Origin: Clostridia bacterium | GTDB lineage: Bacteria > Bacillota > Clostridia > Christensenellales > CAG-138 | Direction of reading: 5' to 3' | DNA length: 61,917 nt | NCBI GenBank assembly: GCA_017451295.1 | Contig: JAFSPW010000037.1 | Location: 1 to 61,917, forward strand | Shown here: piece by piece, positions 32,460 to 41,129 of the stretch | Position numbering within the stretch: position 1 is the first letter of the stretch | Layout of the letters: every line of letters starts with the position of its first letter | The notes under the pieces: model-generated | The model's database searches: none | Seen by the model: the letters and a program-made list of their open reading frames with translations, nothing else | Told to the model about the DNA's origin: nothing | Made by a program: the position numbers and the translations under genes

Positions 32460-33535
32460 CCTCCGCCTCCCCAACAGCCGCTAAGCGCCCCCAGGGAGAC
32501 CGCTGTCAGGGCGGCGGAGGCAAAGAGCACCGCCCCGAGGGAGGTGAGCATCTCCCCCACGGACAGCAGGAGGGTACCCATGTCCCGCTGCTGCAGGGGC
32601 AGCAGAAAGGCCGCCGCCGCCCGGAGGGCAAAGCCGTGAAGCAGCAGAGCCGCCCCCGGGGCCGCCACCTGCCAGAGAACCAGCAGCACCCCGGTCCAGC
32701 CCAGGGCGCCCTTGACGAGTCTAAGACAGCCCACCGCCGCCCCCAGGGAGTCTGACAGAATGAGCCCCACCATGGGGAGGCTCCCCGCCGCCGCCCGGCC
32801 CATCTTTAACAGCAGCCCATCCTGCATGAGCGCGCCGCTGCCCAGCAGGGCCACCAGCAGCAGATACCCGGTGGCGGACAGGCGCATCAGCCACCGGGCC
32901 ACCAAAAAGGCCAGGTCAGCTAGGCCGCTAACTATGCTGCCCCCGGCGGCATCCACCGCCCGCAGTACGCCGCCGGCAGCCACCAAGGGCACCACCCAAT
33001 GGCGAAAGAGGCCCAGAATCTGCACCAGCATACCCTCTCCCAAGGCCCCCAGGAGCCCGGCGCTGCGGGGGCTGCCCAGCAGCAGCAGAATGCCGCTGAC
33101 CAGGGGCACGCTGATTTCGGTCAGGGTCTGCATCCGGTTCAGGGCCGTCAGACACTCCTCGATCAACGGCAGCAGCCGACCAAGAAGCACCGCCCCCAGG
33201 CTAAAGGACAGAAGCCGTCCCAAGACCCCCTGCCCCTCCTCAAAGAGGAGGCTGCACACCGCCCCGAGAGCGCCCACCATCAGGGCCAGCAGAAATAGGC
33301 CCCAAGCTCCCTGAATGCCCGCCGTGCAGCGGCTGCGAAGGGACAAGAGCAGCTGCTCCCCCGAAAGCTCCCCTTCCAAAAGGGCGTGGATGAGCCTTGT
33401 GGGGCTTTGCCAGGCCTCCATGCCCTTAAGACCTGCGAAGAACCGTTCCCAGGGGGAGATGTCCAGCAGGGATAATAGGTCCTCCGCCTCCGGGGGCACC
33501 TCCGGGGGCGGGGTGGCAAGCAGCAGGGCTATCAT
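32456..33535 (-). CDS. spoIIIAE: Stage III sporulation protein AE
   Basis: A 359-residue polytopic protein with an N-terminal exported region and about eight membrane segments (LFLLALMVGALGAVCSLLFEEGQ; LLLGSPRSAGLLGALGEGMLV; LVARWLMRLSATGYLLLVALLG). It matches SpoIIIAE, a likely channel component of the feeding tube. The ATG at 33535 overlaps the spoIIIAD stop; the upstream extension of the frame lies inside spoIIIAD. Confidence 0.9.
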   Translation of the reverse strand: MIALLLATPPPEVPPEAEDLLSLLDISPWERFFAGLKGMEAWQSPTRLIHALLEGELSGEQLLLSLRSRCTAGIQGAWGLFLLALMVGALGAVCSLLFEEGQGVLGRLLSFSLGAVLLGRLLPLIEECLTALNRMQTLTEISVPLVSGILLLLGSPRSAGLLGALGEGMLVQILGLFRHWVVPLVAAGGVLRAVDAAGGSIVSGLADLAFLVARWLMRLSATGYLLLVALLGSGALMQDGLLLKMGRAAAGSLPMVGLILSDSLGAAVGCLRLVKGALGWTGVLLVLWQVAAPGAALLLHGFALRAAAAFLLPLQQRDMGTLLLSVGEMLTSLGAVLFASAALTAVSLGALSGCWGGGG

Positions 33536-33930
33536 GGGGCCAGGGTCTCCAATATGGCGCTGCCCGCCAAGAGCAGTTCCTTGGCCGCCGGCAGCACCGC
33601 ATAGAGCATAAGGACCCGGCCGGAAACCTCCACCTGATAGGCGATGTGGCCCTGGCCACCGTCCCGGCACAGACGGCTGCCCGCCTCCGTCAGGGCGCAC
33701 AGGCCCATGACCTTCAGCACCGAACGGATGTAGTCTTGGGAAAGGCCCCCGCCCTGGGCATACTGCAACAGCCAATCCCGAATCTCCGTCACCTGGCCCA
33801 TGACCGAGAGCAGCACCACGCAGCCCGTGCCCAAGCCCACGAGCACCCCATAGGCGCCTTGGATGCGGCTAAGGGACAGGGCCAGCAGCGTGCCACAGAG
33901 ACCAATGCCTACGATACGCAGCAGTTCCAT
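33532..33930 (-). CDS. spoIIIAD: Stage III sporulation protein AD
   Basis: The 132-residue protein has four hydrophobic stretches and resembles SpoIIIAD (MELLRIVGIGLCGTLLALSLSR; YIRSVLKVMGLCALTEAGSRLCRDGGQG). I use the ATG at 33930; an upstream TTG at 33945 would overlap the Shine-Dalgarno site. Confidence 0.9.
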   Translation of the reverse strand: MELLRIVGIGLCGTLLALSLSRIQGAYGVLVGLGTGCVVLLSVMGQVTEIRDWLLQYAQGGGLSQDYIRSVLKVMGLCALTEAGSRLCRDGGQGHIAYQVEVSGRVLMLYAVLPAAKELLLAGSAILETLAP

Positions 33931-33941
33931 GTTCGCCTCCT

Positions 33942-34145
33942 TCAATACAGGGAGAAGACCCGGCGGATGGTGTCCATCAGGTCCGACACCAGCCCCAGCA
34001 TCATCACCGTGCCCATGACCAGGCCCGCCACCACCACCAGGGCGGACAGCTCCTCCCGGCCGCTTTGTTTGAGCACCGCCGTAATCACCGACACCAGCAG
34101 GCCCAAGCCCGCCAGCTTGATCAGAATCTCTATCTGCATCTTCAC
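33942..34145 (-). CDS. spoIIIAC: Stage III sporulation protein AC
   Basis: A 67-residue protein with two membrane segments (IEILIKLAGLGLLVSVITAVL and LVVVAGLVMGTVMMLGLVSDL), the expected size and pattern of SpoIIIAC. Start overlaps the end of spoIIIAB by four bases. Confidence 0.92.
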   Translation of the reverse strand: MKMQIEILIKLAGLGLLVSVITAVLKQSGREELSALVVVAGLVMGTVMMLGLVSDLMDTIRRVFSLY

Positions 34146-34591
34146 ACCACCAGCAGCAGGGCCGCCACCCCGGAAAGATAGCCCATGGATCGGTAGAGCC
34201 GGCCCTTCTGCTGCCGCTGGGCCGCGGCCTGAGCTTGGGCGGCAGAAAGCCCGTGGAGGAGCTGATTCAGGCTCTTTCCGGCCTCCTGCAGGGATGGAAA
34301 CTGCTGACGAGCATAGTCCCTGACAAGGTTACGCTCCTCTTCGGTAAGATAGTCGCATTCAAGAGGCGTACCGCGCAATAGGCTCAGCAGCAGCCGCTGC
34401 AGGCTGGATGGAGGTTCCTGCAAGAGGGCGGATTCATAGGAACAGAGGCTGTGCTGCTGTCTGTCCCCCACCCGTTGTAGCAGCAAAATCAGCTCCCCCA
34501 AAGCCTGTTCCCGGCGGGCCGTCTTCCGGCTGGCCCCCTCCCCCATAAGAACGCAGAGCAAAAACAGCACCCCTCCGGCGGCCAGCTTCAT
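34142..34591 (-). CDS. spoIIIAB: Stage III sporulation protein AB
   Basis: The 149-residue protein has a membrane segment at each end and a helical middle (REQALGELILLLQRVGDRQ), as in SpoIIIAB, a GspF-like platform protein. Start overlaps the spoIIIAA stop by four bases. Confidence 0.9.
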   Translation of the reverse strand: MKLAAGGVLFLLCVLMGEGASRKTARREQALGELILLLQRVGDRQQHSLCSYESALLQEPPSSLQRLLLSLLRGTPLECDYLTEEERNLVRDYARQQFPSLQEAGKSLNQLLHGLSAAQAQAAAQRQQKGRLYRSMGYLSGVAALLLVV

Positions 34592-35481
34592 GGCGTGTTC
34601 CCCTCCCCGTCCAAAATGGCCATCGTTTGTCCTCCGTCTTTTACCTCCACCAGCCGGGAAAAGACCCCCGTTTGCAGCAGGTCCCCCAGCCCCTTGCGGC
34701 TAATCAAGTCCGCATAGCTGCCGCCGTGGGCGGTGCAGATGACCTCCACCCCCCGGCTCTTGGCCTCCAGAACGGCGGCGGCATCCTCCGGGGAGTACAG
34801 CTCGTCTGCGGCCAGGACCTGAGGGCCCATGGTGCTCAGCAGCCGCAGCAGCCCCTGGGGCTTGCTGATCCCCGCCAGCACATCCGTCCGGGGGCCCAGG
34901 TTTAGGCCCATGTCCTGGCCCCAAAGCTCGAACCGCTCATCCACCACCCCCACCCGATGGGGCTTTGCCCCGGCGAGCCCGGAGGAAAGCAAGCGAATAC
35001 AGTCCCGCAGCAGGGTGGTTTTGCCGCCGCCGGGCGGGGAGAAAATCAGGGTGGAGCGCAGACGGCCGTCTTGCAGGAGCTTTGGCACCACCCTCTCCCC
35101 ACAGCCTATCACCTGCCGGGCCATGCGGATGCAGAAGCCGGTGATGGTGACCAACTGCCCCGTGTCCGGGTGTATCCGGCCGCAGATGCCCACCCGGCAG
35201 CCGTTGGGCAGGGTGACAAAGCCCTGCATCAGCTGCTGCTCCCAGGCATAGGGAGCACCGTCGCAGAGACGGCTTAACAGCAAGGTCTCCTCCCCCTCCG
35301 GGAGCATGGGGCGGCCGTTGGGAGCATAGATTAGCTTCCCCTCCCCTCGGATGACCACCTCCATGGGGCCGTTACGCCGCAAGCGAATCTCCGTGATGGG
35401 CTGGTGTTCAAAGGGCTTTAGTCCCTGCTGCATATCCCTATTTAACAGGGGCAGCAGCCATGTGCTCCAATCCTTGTCCAT
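34588..35481 (-). CDS. spoIIIAA: Stage III sporulation protein AA (ATPase)
   Basis: The 297-residue AAA+-like ATPase has Walker A IFSPPGGGKTTLLRDCIRLL, GVVDERFEL and QVLAADELYSPEDAAAVLEA (Walker B-like). It is thought to power the SpoIIIA-SpoIIQ channel. The ATG at 35481 lies only six bases after a possible sigma-E -10 sequence and has no clear Shine-Dalgarno site. A later ATG at 35433 is preceded by AGGG, so the true start is uncertain. First gene of the operon. Confidence 0.92.
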   Translation of the reverse strand: MDKDWSTWLLPLLNRDMQQGLKPFEHQPITEIRLRRNGPMEVVIRGEGKLIYAPNGRPMLPEGEETLLLSRLCDGAPYAWEQQLMQGFVTLPNGCRVGICGRIHPDTGQLVTITGFCIRMARQVIGCGERVVPKLLQDGRLRSTLIFSPPGGGKTTLLRDCIRLLSSGLAGAKPHRVGVVDERFELWGQDMGLNLGPRTDVLAGISKPQGLLRLLSTMGPQVLAADELYSPEDAAAVLEAKSRGVEVICTAHGGSYADLISRKGLGDLLQTGVFSRLVEVKDGGQTMAILDGEGNTP

Positions 35482-35486
35482 GGTTC

Positions 35487-35517
35487 ACTGTATGACGAGG
35501 GGCTGCCTTCCATGTTC
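35487..35517 (-). promoter_or_regulatory. Possible sigma-E promoter of spoIIIA
   Basis: CATACAGT (35487-35494) matches the sigma-E -10 pattern CATACAnT. The -35 candidate GAACAT (35512-35517) is weak and the 17-bp gap is long. The operon is sigma-E dependent in Bacillus, which supports but does not prove the site. Confidence 0.35.
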
Positions 35518-35523
35518 AGGCAA

Positions 35524-35554
35524 CAAAAAAAGCGGCTCGCAGGTGCGAACCGCT
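35524..35554 (-). terminator. Terminator after the U32 gene
   Basis: An 11-bp stem (35531-35541 with 35544-35554, one G-T pair) with a two-base turn, followed on the minus strand by seven T. Confidence 0.85.
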
Positions 35555-35567
35555 ACGGATGTAAAGA

Positions 35568-37586
35568 TTATTCCAAATACCGATAGGCAAGGCCCGAGGT
35601 TCTGTCGAACCAGGGGGCCGCCTTAGTAAGGCTCCCTTCCCAGATGCGGCGGCACTCCTGCGGGGACTCCACGGTGAAGTACAGCACCTGAAAGTCCATG
35701 GGCGGCAGGGGCTTATCCATCAGGTACAGGGGGACGCTGTTGTGGAGGGTGGTGAACCGGCGGTCATGGCACACCATGGGGAAGATGACCCCCCGCCTGT
35801 CCATGAGCCGCGGTCGAGCCTCGCAGGAGCCGCAGCCCTTCTCCCCCTTGGCAGGGCAGCTGCGAAACTGCATCAGCGGCAGGCGGCCGTAGGTAAGCTG
35901 GCCTCGGGGCAGGGCGGCGGTTATAGCGGCGGCAGACTTTAGGGGCAGTTCAAAGGAGAGGGTGGCATCCCTGAGCCCCATCTGCTCATAGGCAAGAAGG
36001 GAAAGGCTGTTGGTGATGTTCAGCAGGGGGCCGCCGTGGACGGTGAAGCCCGCTTCCTTTGCGATGAGCAACTGGCCGATATTCCCCACCAGGGCGTGGG
36101 TGATGCCCCGCTCCTTCAGGCAAAGAAGGCGCTCAGATATCGTCTGCTCCTCCAGCGGCCAAATCAGCTCTGGAAGCTCCACCCACAGCCGATCCTTGGG
36201 CAAATCCGGGTGGCTCTCCAGTTCCTTCAGGGGCAGGATGACGGCCTCCGCCTCCGCTGGGAAGAAGGCCTGCTCCGCCCTCTCAAAGCGCAGGCGCAAG
36301 CCCTGTTTTTTCGGGGTGTGGGGAGTGAAGGGCGGCAAAGTCATGGGCAGCAGCTCATAGCCGTTGCCCCGACTGCGGCGGGTGAGCAGGCTTTCCAAGG
36401 CCTCCCGGCGCAGGGCGCTGATGAGGGAGCCGGGAACGGGCAAGCCCTCCGGCAGGTCGATTTGGGCGCGGCTGAGCGTAAAGGGGGTGCCGCCCATCTT
36501 GCCGAGGTTCCGTAGCGCAATCTCCCTGGTAAGGGGGGCCATATCCCCGGCAGGCACGGGGGCGGCGGCGGTGGCGGTGTTCCCCTCTTGGTCCCATGCG
36601 GTAAGAAGGAGCTGACCCTCCTGCACCCGGAGGCTTATTTCCACCGGCACCCGGGGGAACTCCCGACGATACAGCTCGCTCAGCTTTCCAAAGACACTCT
36701 TGGAGGCGGCGGCATCCTCGGCGGTGCGGACCCCGAACATGGACAGGTTCCGCCGGCCGGTCAGGTACCCATCCGTAAAGCCGCTGCGGGAGAACACGGC
36801 TTGCAGGGCGGACAGGTCCGGCTTATCTCCGGCAAGGGCAGCTCTCACGGCGGTGACGGCGGCGGCCACATACTCCGGCCGCTTCATGCGGCCTTCAATC
36901 TTGATGGAGCAGACCCCGGCCTCCTCGAGCTCCTTGACATGGTTCACAAGCGACATATCCTTTAGCGACAGGGCATAGGGGCGGCCGTTGACGCTGGCGT
37001 TGAGGCGGCAGGGCTGGGCGCACAGGCCCCGGTTGCCGCTGCGCTCCCCCATCATGGCCGAATAGTAGCACATGCCGGAGACGCTCATGCACTGGGCGCC
37101 GTGGACGAAGGTTTCCAGCTCCATCTGCGTTTGGCTTTTAATATAGGCAATCTCCTGCAAGGTCAGCTCCCTTGCCAGCACCACCCGGGAAAAGCCCAGC
37201 TGCTGCAGCTGCCGGACCCCGGCGGCGTTGTGGACGGCCATTTGGGTGGAACCTACCAGCGGCAGCCCGGGGCAGATGGTTTTGAGCACCCGGACGGCGG
37301 CCAGGTCCTGGACGATGACGCCATCGGGGCCGGCGGCGGCAATCTCCCGGGCGGCATCTAAAAAGGCGGGCAGCTCCTCGTCCCGGACCAGGGTGTTCAA
37401 GGTGACATACACCTTCACCCCACGGGCGTGGCAGAAGTTGACGGCCTCCGTCAGGCTGTTGTCCTTGAAGTTGTCCGCATGACGGCGGGCGTTGAAGGCG
37501 CCGGTGCCCAGGTATACGGCATCGGCACCGCTGCGGACGGCGGCGATAAGGCTTTGTTCGCTTCCTGCGGGGGCTAAGATTTCCAT
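35568..37586 (-). CDS. Peptidase U32 family protein (RlhA-like)
   Basis: The 672-residue protein begins MEILAPAGSEQSLIAAVRSGADAVYLGTGAFNARR and contains QTQMELETFVHGAQCMSVSGMCYYSAM and GNRGLCAQPCR, the U32 signature with iron-sulfur cysteines. A long C-terminal part resembles DUF3656. In E. coli the similar RlhA is needed for 23S rRNA C2501 hydroxylation; other U32 proteins modify tRNA. The ATG at 37586 follows GGAGGG. It is transcribed from a promoter that shares its -35 box with the divergent gene. Confidence 0.88.
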   Translation of the reverse strand: MEILAPAGSEQSLIAAVRSGADAVYLGTGAFNARRHADNFKDNSLTEAVNFCHARGVKVYVTLNTLVRDEELPAFLDAAREIAAAGPDGVIVQDLAAVRVLKTICPGLPLVGSTQMAVHNAAGVRQLQQLGFSRVVLARELTLQEIAYIKSQTQMELETFVHGAQCMSVSGMCYYSAMMGERSGNRGLCAQPCRLNASVNGRPYALSLKDMSLVNHVKELEEAGVCSIKIEGRMKRPEYVAAAVTAVRAALAGDKPDLSALQAVFSRSGFTDGYLTGRRNLSMFGVRTAEDAAASKSVFGKLSELYRREFPRVPVEISLRVQEGQLLLTAWDQEGNTATAAAPVPAGDMAPLTREIALRNLGKMGGTPFTLSRAQIDLPEGLPVPGSLISALRREALESLLTRRSRGNGYELLPMTLPPFTPHTPKKQGLRLRFERAEQAFFPAEAEAVILPLKELESHPDLPKDRLWVELPELIWPLEEQTISERLLCLKERGITHALVGNIGQLLIAKEAGFTVHGGPLLNITNSLSLLAYEQMGLRDATLSFELPLKSAAAITAALPRGQLTYGRLPLMQFRSCPAKGEKGCGSCEARPRLMDRRGVIFPMVCHDRRFTTLHNSVPLYLMDKPLPPMDFQVLYFTVESPQECRRIWEGSLTKAAPWFDRTSGLAYRYLE

Positions 37587-37611
37587 GGTACCCTCCCATT
37601 CGTTTGCCACC

Positions 37612-37640
37612 ATTATAGCGGGCAAAATCCCGCCTTGCAA
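37612..37640 (-). promoter_or_regulatory. Promoter of the U32 gene (shared -35)
   Basis: TTGCAA (37635-37640), 17-bp spacer and TATAAT (37612-37617). The -35 hexamer is self-complementary and is also the -35 of the divergent promoter. Confidence 0.8.
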
Positions 37641-37663
37641 TCGCTCTTTTGGCTATGTATACT
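37635..37663 (+). promoter_or_regulatory. Promoter of the plus-strand gene at 37696 (shared -35)
   Basis: TTGCAA (37635-37640), 17-bp spacer and TATACT (37658-37663). Both polymerases would need the same six bases. Confidence 0.75.
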
Positions 37664-37695
37664 AAGGGACAGAACGAGGGAAGGCAGGACGGGCT

Positions 37696-38283
37696 ATGGC
37701 AAACAAGCATACGCACAAGCGGAAGGCGGATGTGAGCCGCTACATACTGCCCGCCATCTTCGTTGGCATGTTTGTCATCCTATCCTTGATTCAAGGCTGG
37801 GACAACCCGCCCGTTGCCCAGGCTTTGGAGGCAAAGCCCCTGAAGCTAAGCCGGGTGGCCATAGAGAACTATGCCTATGGGGCCGGGTTCCTTCTGGACG
37901 GGGACACGGTTACGGACAAGGATACTGAGCCCATCGGCACCCTAACCTGGGACGACGAAAGTTTGAGCGGTTTCACCCTGACCTGTGTTCTTCCGCCCTT
38001 TACCGAGACGGAGCTGGACGACCCCTTTACCAACGCCTACCGGAACAAATACCGGCAAAGCTATGAAAAGGCCGAGGCTTTCTTCCTCTCCGTCTTCGAT
38101 GCCCTGACCGTGACGGACGACAGCATGGGCAGCCACCGGGTGAGCGTGAAGAACAAACTGGAGACCGCCCTCCCGGCAAAGGGAACCGCCCAGCACACCG
38201 CCCACAGCTGGCATTTTGCCTTCTCCCTGGAAAAAGAGCCCGATGCCCACACCCTGATTATCCGAGGGGAGAAGCTAAAATAA
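37696..38283 (+). CDS. Hypothetical membrane-anchored protein
   Basis: The 195-residue protein has a basic N-terminus (MANKHTHKRKADVSR), one membrane segment (YILPAIFVGMFVILSLIQGW) and an extracellular part of about 155 residues without cysteines. I recognise no family. Its codon use looks like that of its neighbours. It is a single gene on the plus strand, expressed from a promoter that overlaps the U32 promoter. Confidence 0.75.
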   Translation: MANKHTHKRKADVSRYILPAIFVGMFVILSLIQGWDNPPVAQALEAKPLKLSRVAIENYAYGAGFLLDGDTVTDKDTEPIGTLTWDDESLSGFTLTCVLPPFTETELDDPFTNAYRNKYRQSYEKAEAFFLSVFDALTVTDDSMGSHRVSVKNKLETALPAKGTAQHTAHSWHFAFSLEKEPDAHTLIIRGEKLK

Positions 38284-38361
38284 GCATGATGCACCGCCGT
38301 TTATGCAAAAAGCATACTTTGCCGCATAGACAATGGCCTTCCGGCTTTCTTCCGGCCTGTG

Positions 38362-38461
38362 GTGTGACGGCTGTGACGGGCATTTCCTAAAACTATTTTA
38401 GATTATAAATTAAAAAACGCCCTATACTAGTTTTATGTATTGGCCGTCACGGCCGTCACAC
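38362..38461. repeat. 100-bp imperfect palindrome
   Basis: The outer arms 38362-38379 and 38444-38461 match at 17 of 18 positions. The inner arms AAAACTA (38389-38395) and TAGTTTT (38428-38434) match perfectly and share the same centre. Each outer arm contains TGTGACGG twice. Confidence 0.75.
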
Positions 38462-38488
38462 TTGGGGGGTGCAAACCCGCATCCTTGA

Positions 38489-38515
38489 CGCACTGTGGCC
38501 CCATTCACCACCGCA
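38489..38515. repeat. 27-bp dispersed repeat, copy 1
   Basis: Identical over 27 bases to 41777-41803, where it forms half of a nested hairpin. Confidence 0.85.
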
Positions 38516-38542
38516 ATAAACTGTGGTTAAGTGCTTTTTTAT

Positions 38543-38575
38543 AAAGGCCCCCGAATCCAGAGGACGGGGGCCTTT
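38543..38575 (-). terminator. Probable terminator of the blaI operon
   Basis: An 11-bp stem AAAGGCCCCCG/CGGGGGCCTTT downstream of the 529-residue gene. The T-run is weak on both strands, so it could act in both directions. Confidence 0.6.
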
Positions 38576-38600
38576 GCGTGTGAGCTTTGCTTGAAGGGAT

Positions 38601-40190
38601 TTATTTAATCAACGCTTCAAGTGCCGGGGAGATGACCATATAGTCGTTGTTTTGCAAGAGACAGCCACTGCCCTGCATCATTTCCTTTACAGATGCCTGA
38701 GTGATGACGCCCATGCCGTCGGACTCCGCCTTGGCATACACGCATTGACCGTCACCCACATATACCGCCCACAGTCCGCCGGCAAGAAACTCCAGCGTCT
38801 GCCCAGGCAGGGCATATCGCTCCACATCTGCCGGAGTTTCCACATACACCCAGGCTGCCGACCAGGGATCCGCAGTGCCCAGGCAAATGTCGATAAAGCC
38901 AATGGAGATGATGCGCTCCCTTCCCTGCTCCTCTATAAACTCTGGATCATACACATCATCCTTCACATAGCACATTTGTCCTACGGCGTTGATGGCATAG
39001 CTGGCGGCATTGGCAAGGGCGTCCTCGTCGATGATGCCATAGACCCGTTTCGTTTCACCGGGAGCCACGGTTCTGCCCGGGGTGTCGTTGGCAAAGGCCT
39101 CCATGTCCGCCATTTCCTCCCTGAGAACGGCGGGGTCGTGAATCTGGTTGCAGCAGTACTCCCAGCCAAGAGGATAGCAGCCAAAGATGGTGATGGCAGG
39201 ATCTGCTCCTTCCTCTAAGGGCACGGCCACCTGCACATAATAGCAGGGATCAGCGTCCGTGCGAACATATGCGTCCACCACGGCCACATAGCCACCGGCC
39301 CACAGGATTTGCTCCCCGTCTGTGTGAGAACCGGCGTCCCAAACGGCAGGGTCTTTGGGAATAATCTTCCCGGCGGGGAAACAGCTATGAATCAATTCCT
39401 CGGCTGTGGCCAAGGCTTTCTGGGAGGTCCGGGCGTTGGCATAGCGTTCGTCTCCCCAATCCCAGGCGGAAACCTTTTCATTGATGGTTCCATTGCCGTA
39501 TTGCTTCACAAGCTGGCCCCAATAGTTGTTGTCCAAGTATAGTACGGTACCGGTTACGGCGTCCGCATATCCGTATATGCTCTTTGCTGTCTCAAATGGA
39601 GTTCCGTCGAAGCCGATGCCATAATAGACCAGTTCCTGACCGTCGCCGGTGTACATGTTGATGTGAATCTTGCAGGACGGGACGGCGTCGCCCCAAATAG
39701 TCACGGCTGTCTCTGCGGCATGGAGGGCCACTTCACCCGGTGTGGCATAGGCACCCTCCGGAATGGGATCGGAAGGCTCCTGGGCCCCGTCCATGGTTTG
39801 ACGAAGCCCCTCGTCCACCCAGGTGAAGGAGTGTTCTTTTCCCTGGGCATCCATCACGATAATTCTATCCTTGTCCAGGACACCGTGAGCAAATCCGTCA
39901 AAGGACAACAAGGCGTCGCCCGAAAGAACGGCATTGCCCCCAGAGGAAGCGGCCGTCAGCAGCGCACCTTTTTCCCGGGAACTGGCCGTCACCGGATGGC
40001 AGGCCGTGGTAAAGCAGGAGAGCACCAAGGCCACCGCCATCAAGATGGCCCCCAGTTTTGCTCCCCAATGTGACCGTCCCCGGCTAAAGATTCCGCGGAT
40101 CCTGGTTTCCAAGGCATCTTTATCCCCATGAAGGGCCATGCCCAGGTTAATGAGGCTTTGTGTAGACTTGTTTGCCTGTGTATGTTTCAT
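38601..40190 (-). CDS. BlaR1-type sensor tail as a separate lipoprotein-like protein
   Basis: The 529-residue protein begins with a cytoplasmic stretch (ALETRIRGIFSRGRSHWGAKLG) and a membrane segment ending LSCFTTAC, followed by a large extracytoplasmic domain. This start is what normally continues an M56/BlaR1 peptidase after its catalytic region. Here the M56 frame stops 21 bases upstream, and this gene has its own site AAAGGAAAGGG before ATG. The external domain shows no recognisable penicillin-binding SxxK domain; tandem Tyr/Trp-rich parts resemble unknown secreted domains. It probably senses a wall or antibiotic signal. Confidence 0.65.
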   Translation of the reverse strand: MKHTQANKSTQSLINLGMALHGDKDALETRIRGIFSRGRSHWGAKLGAILMAVALVLSCFTTACHPVTASSREKGALLTAASSGGNAVLSGDALLSFDGFAHGVLDKDRIIVMDAQGKEHSFTWVDEGLRQTMDGAQEPSDPIPEGAYATPGEVALHAAETAVTIWGDAVPSCKIHINMYTGDGQELVYYGIGFDGTPFETAKSIYGYADAVTGTVLYLDNNYWGQLVKQYGNGTINEKVSAWDWGDERYANARTSQKALATAEELIHSCFPAGKIIPKDPAVWDAGSHTDGEQILWAGGYVAVVDAYVRTDADPCYYVQVAVPLEEGADPAITIFGCYPLGWEYCCNQIHDPAVLREEMADMEAFANDTPGRTVAPGETKRVYGIIDEDALANAASYAINAVGQMCYVKDDVYDPEFIEEQGRERIISIGFIDICLGTADPWSAAWVYVETPADVERYALPGQTLEFLAGGLWAVYVGDGQCVYAKAESDGMGVITQASVKEMMQGSGCLLQNNDYMVISPALEALIK

Positions 40191-40211
40191 TTCTACCCTT
40201 TCCTTTCTCTT

Positions 40212-41129
40212 TCACAATGGTTCAGTTGACTCTTTGCTCAGCTCCAGCAGCAGCGCCGCATAGGCCAGTTTTTCCTCCCGACCCATACCCTTGACTGCCT
40301 GACTGTCGCAGGCGGATTCCATATCCAGCCGGAAGGGCCGCTCCATGGCATAGACCACCGGATGAAACCACCAGATGCACCGTACCAGGCCATACCAAAG
40401 CATAGCCAGATGATCCCCTCGCTTCAGATGGGTCAATTCGTGGATCAGGGCAAAGCGACGCTCCCGGTGCAGTTCTTTCTCCTCCAGAAACGAGGGCAAC
40501 AGCACCTTTGGCCAAGGACCCAGGGACAGGGCCGGACTGGTGATGTCCTCCACCGCCAGAATCTGAACCGGCCTTCGGATGTGCATTTCCCGGCATAGAT
40601 CGCCATACTCGCAAAGCACCTGCTGGCTGGGGGTATGGGCAAGCTGTCTCAATCGAGTCTGAAGCTGCACCCACGCCCACACCCGGTGAAAAAGCATCCC
40701 CCCTGCCCCCAGGGCCCAGATGAGCACCATCCACCGCCAGAGGGAAAACCATTTTGGGGTGGTCGCCTGTTCCGCAAGTGCCGTCGTTGCGGGGGCGGCT
40801 GTTCCAAAAGTCCTCCCCTCCCTTAGCAAGGGGGTAGGATTCTCCGCTTTCAAAAGGGGCGATGCTTCCCCCTCCCCCTGGTCCGCCACAGGGAAAGTGC
40901 CTGCCTTCTGGCCGGGCAGCACGATCATATGGATGGCACTATTCAGCGTGACGGGAACCGTCAGCCGCAGCAGCAGCAAGAACCATAAGCTGAACCGAAG
41001 GACCGGACTGGCTTTGTGCCGAAACAACCAGCCAAAGGCCAAAACTCCTCCGAAGATGACCAGCCCATACAAGCCAATCTCCCCCAGATGAATGACCAGA
41101 GACCGGGCCGCCTCCGAAGAGGTGCTCAT
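40212..41129 (-). CDS. M56 family metallopeptidase (BlaR1/MecR1-like, short)
   Basis: The 305-residue protein has about four membrane segments and the zinc site HELTHLKRGDH, followed by LVRCIWWFHPVVYAMERPFRLDMESACD, the M56 pattern. Such proteins cleave the paired BlaI repressor when an external signal is sensed. It ends right after the peptidase core (LLLELSKESTEPL), and the sensor part is encoded by the next gene. It overlaps blaI by four bases. Confidence 0.88.
   Translation of the reverse strand: MSTSSEAARSLVIHLGEIGLYGLVIFGGVLAFGWLFRHKASPVLRFSLWFLLLLRLTVPVTLNSAIHMIVLPGQKAGTFPVADQGEGEASPLLKAENPTPLLREGRTFGTAAPATTALAEQATTPKWFSLWRWMVLIWALGAGGMLFHRVWAWVQLQTRLRQLAHTPSQQVLCEYGDLCREMHIRRPVQILAVEDITSPALSLGPWPKVLLPSFLEEKELHRERRFALIHELTHLKRGDHLAMLWYGLVRCIWWFHPVVYAMERPFRLDMESACDSQAVKGMGREEKLAYAALLLELSKESTEPL

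Larger units (their letters stand above)
38284..38600. other. 317-base gap with palindrome, repeat and terminator
   Basis: No gene is seen. The gap holds a 100-bp imperfect palindrome (38362-38461), a 27-bp sequence found again at 41777-41803 and a terminator stem (38543-38575). The palindrome core is AT-rich in otherwise GC-rich DNA, which suggests acquired sequence. Confidence 0.7.

Noticed and set aside
33536..33775. Longer start for spoIIIAE
   Set aside because: The extra residues are a shifted-frame reading of spoIIIAD without membrane or family character.
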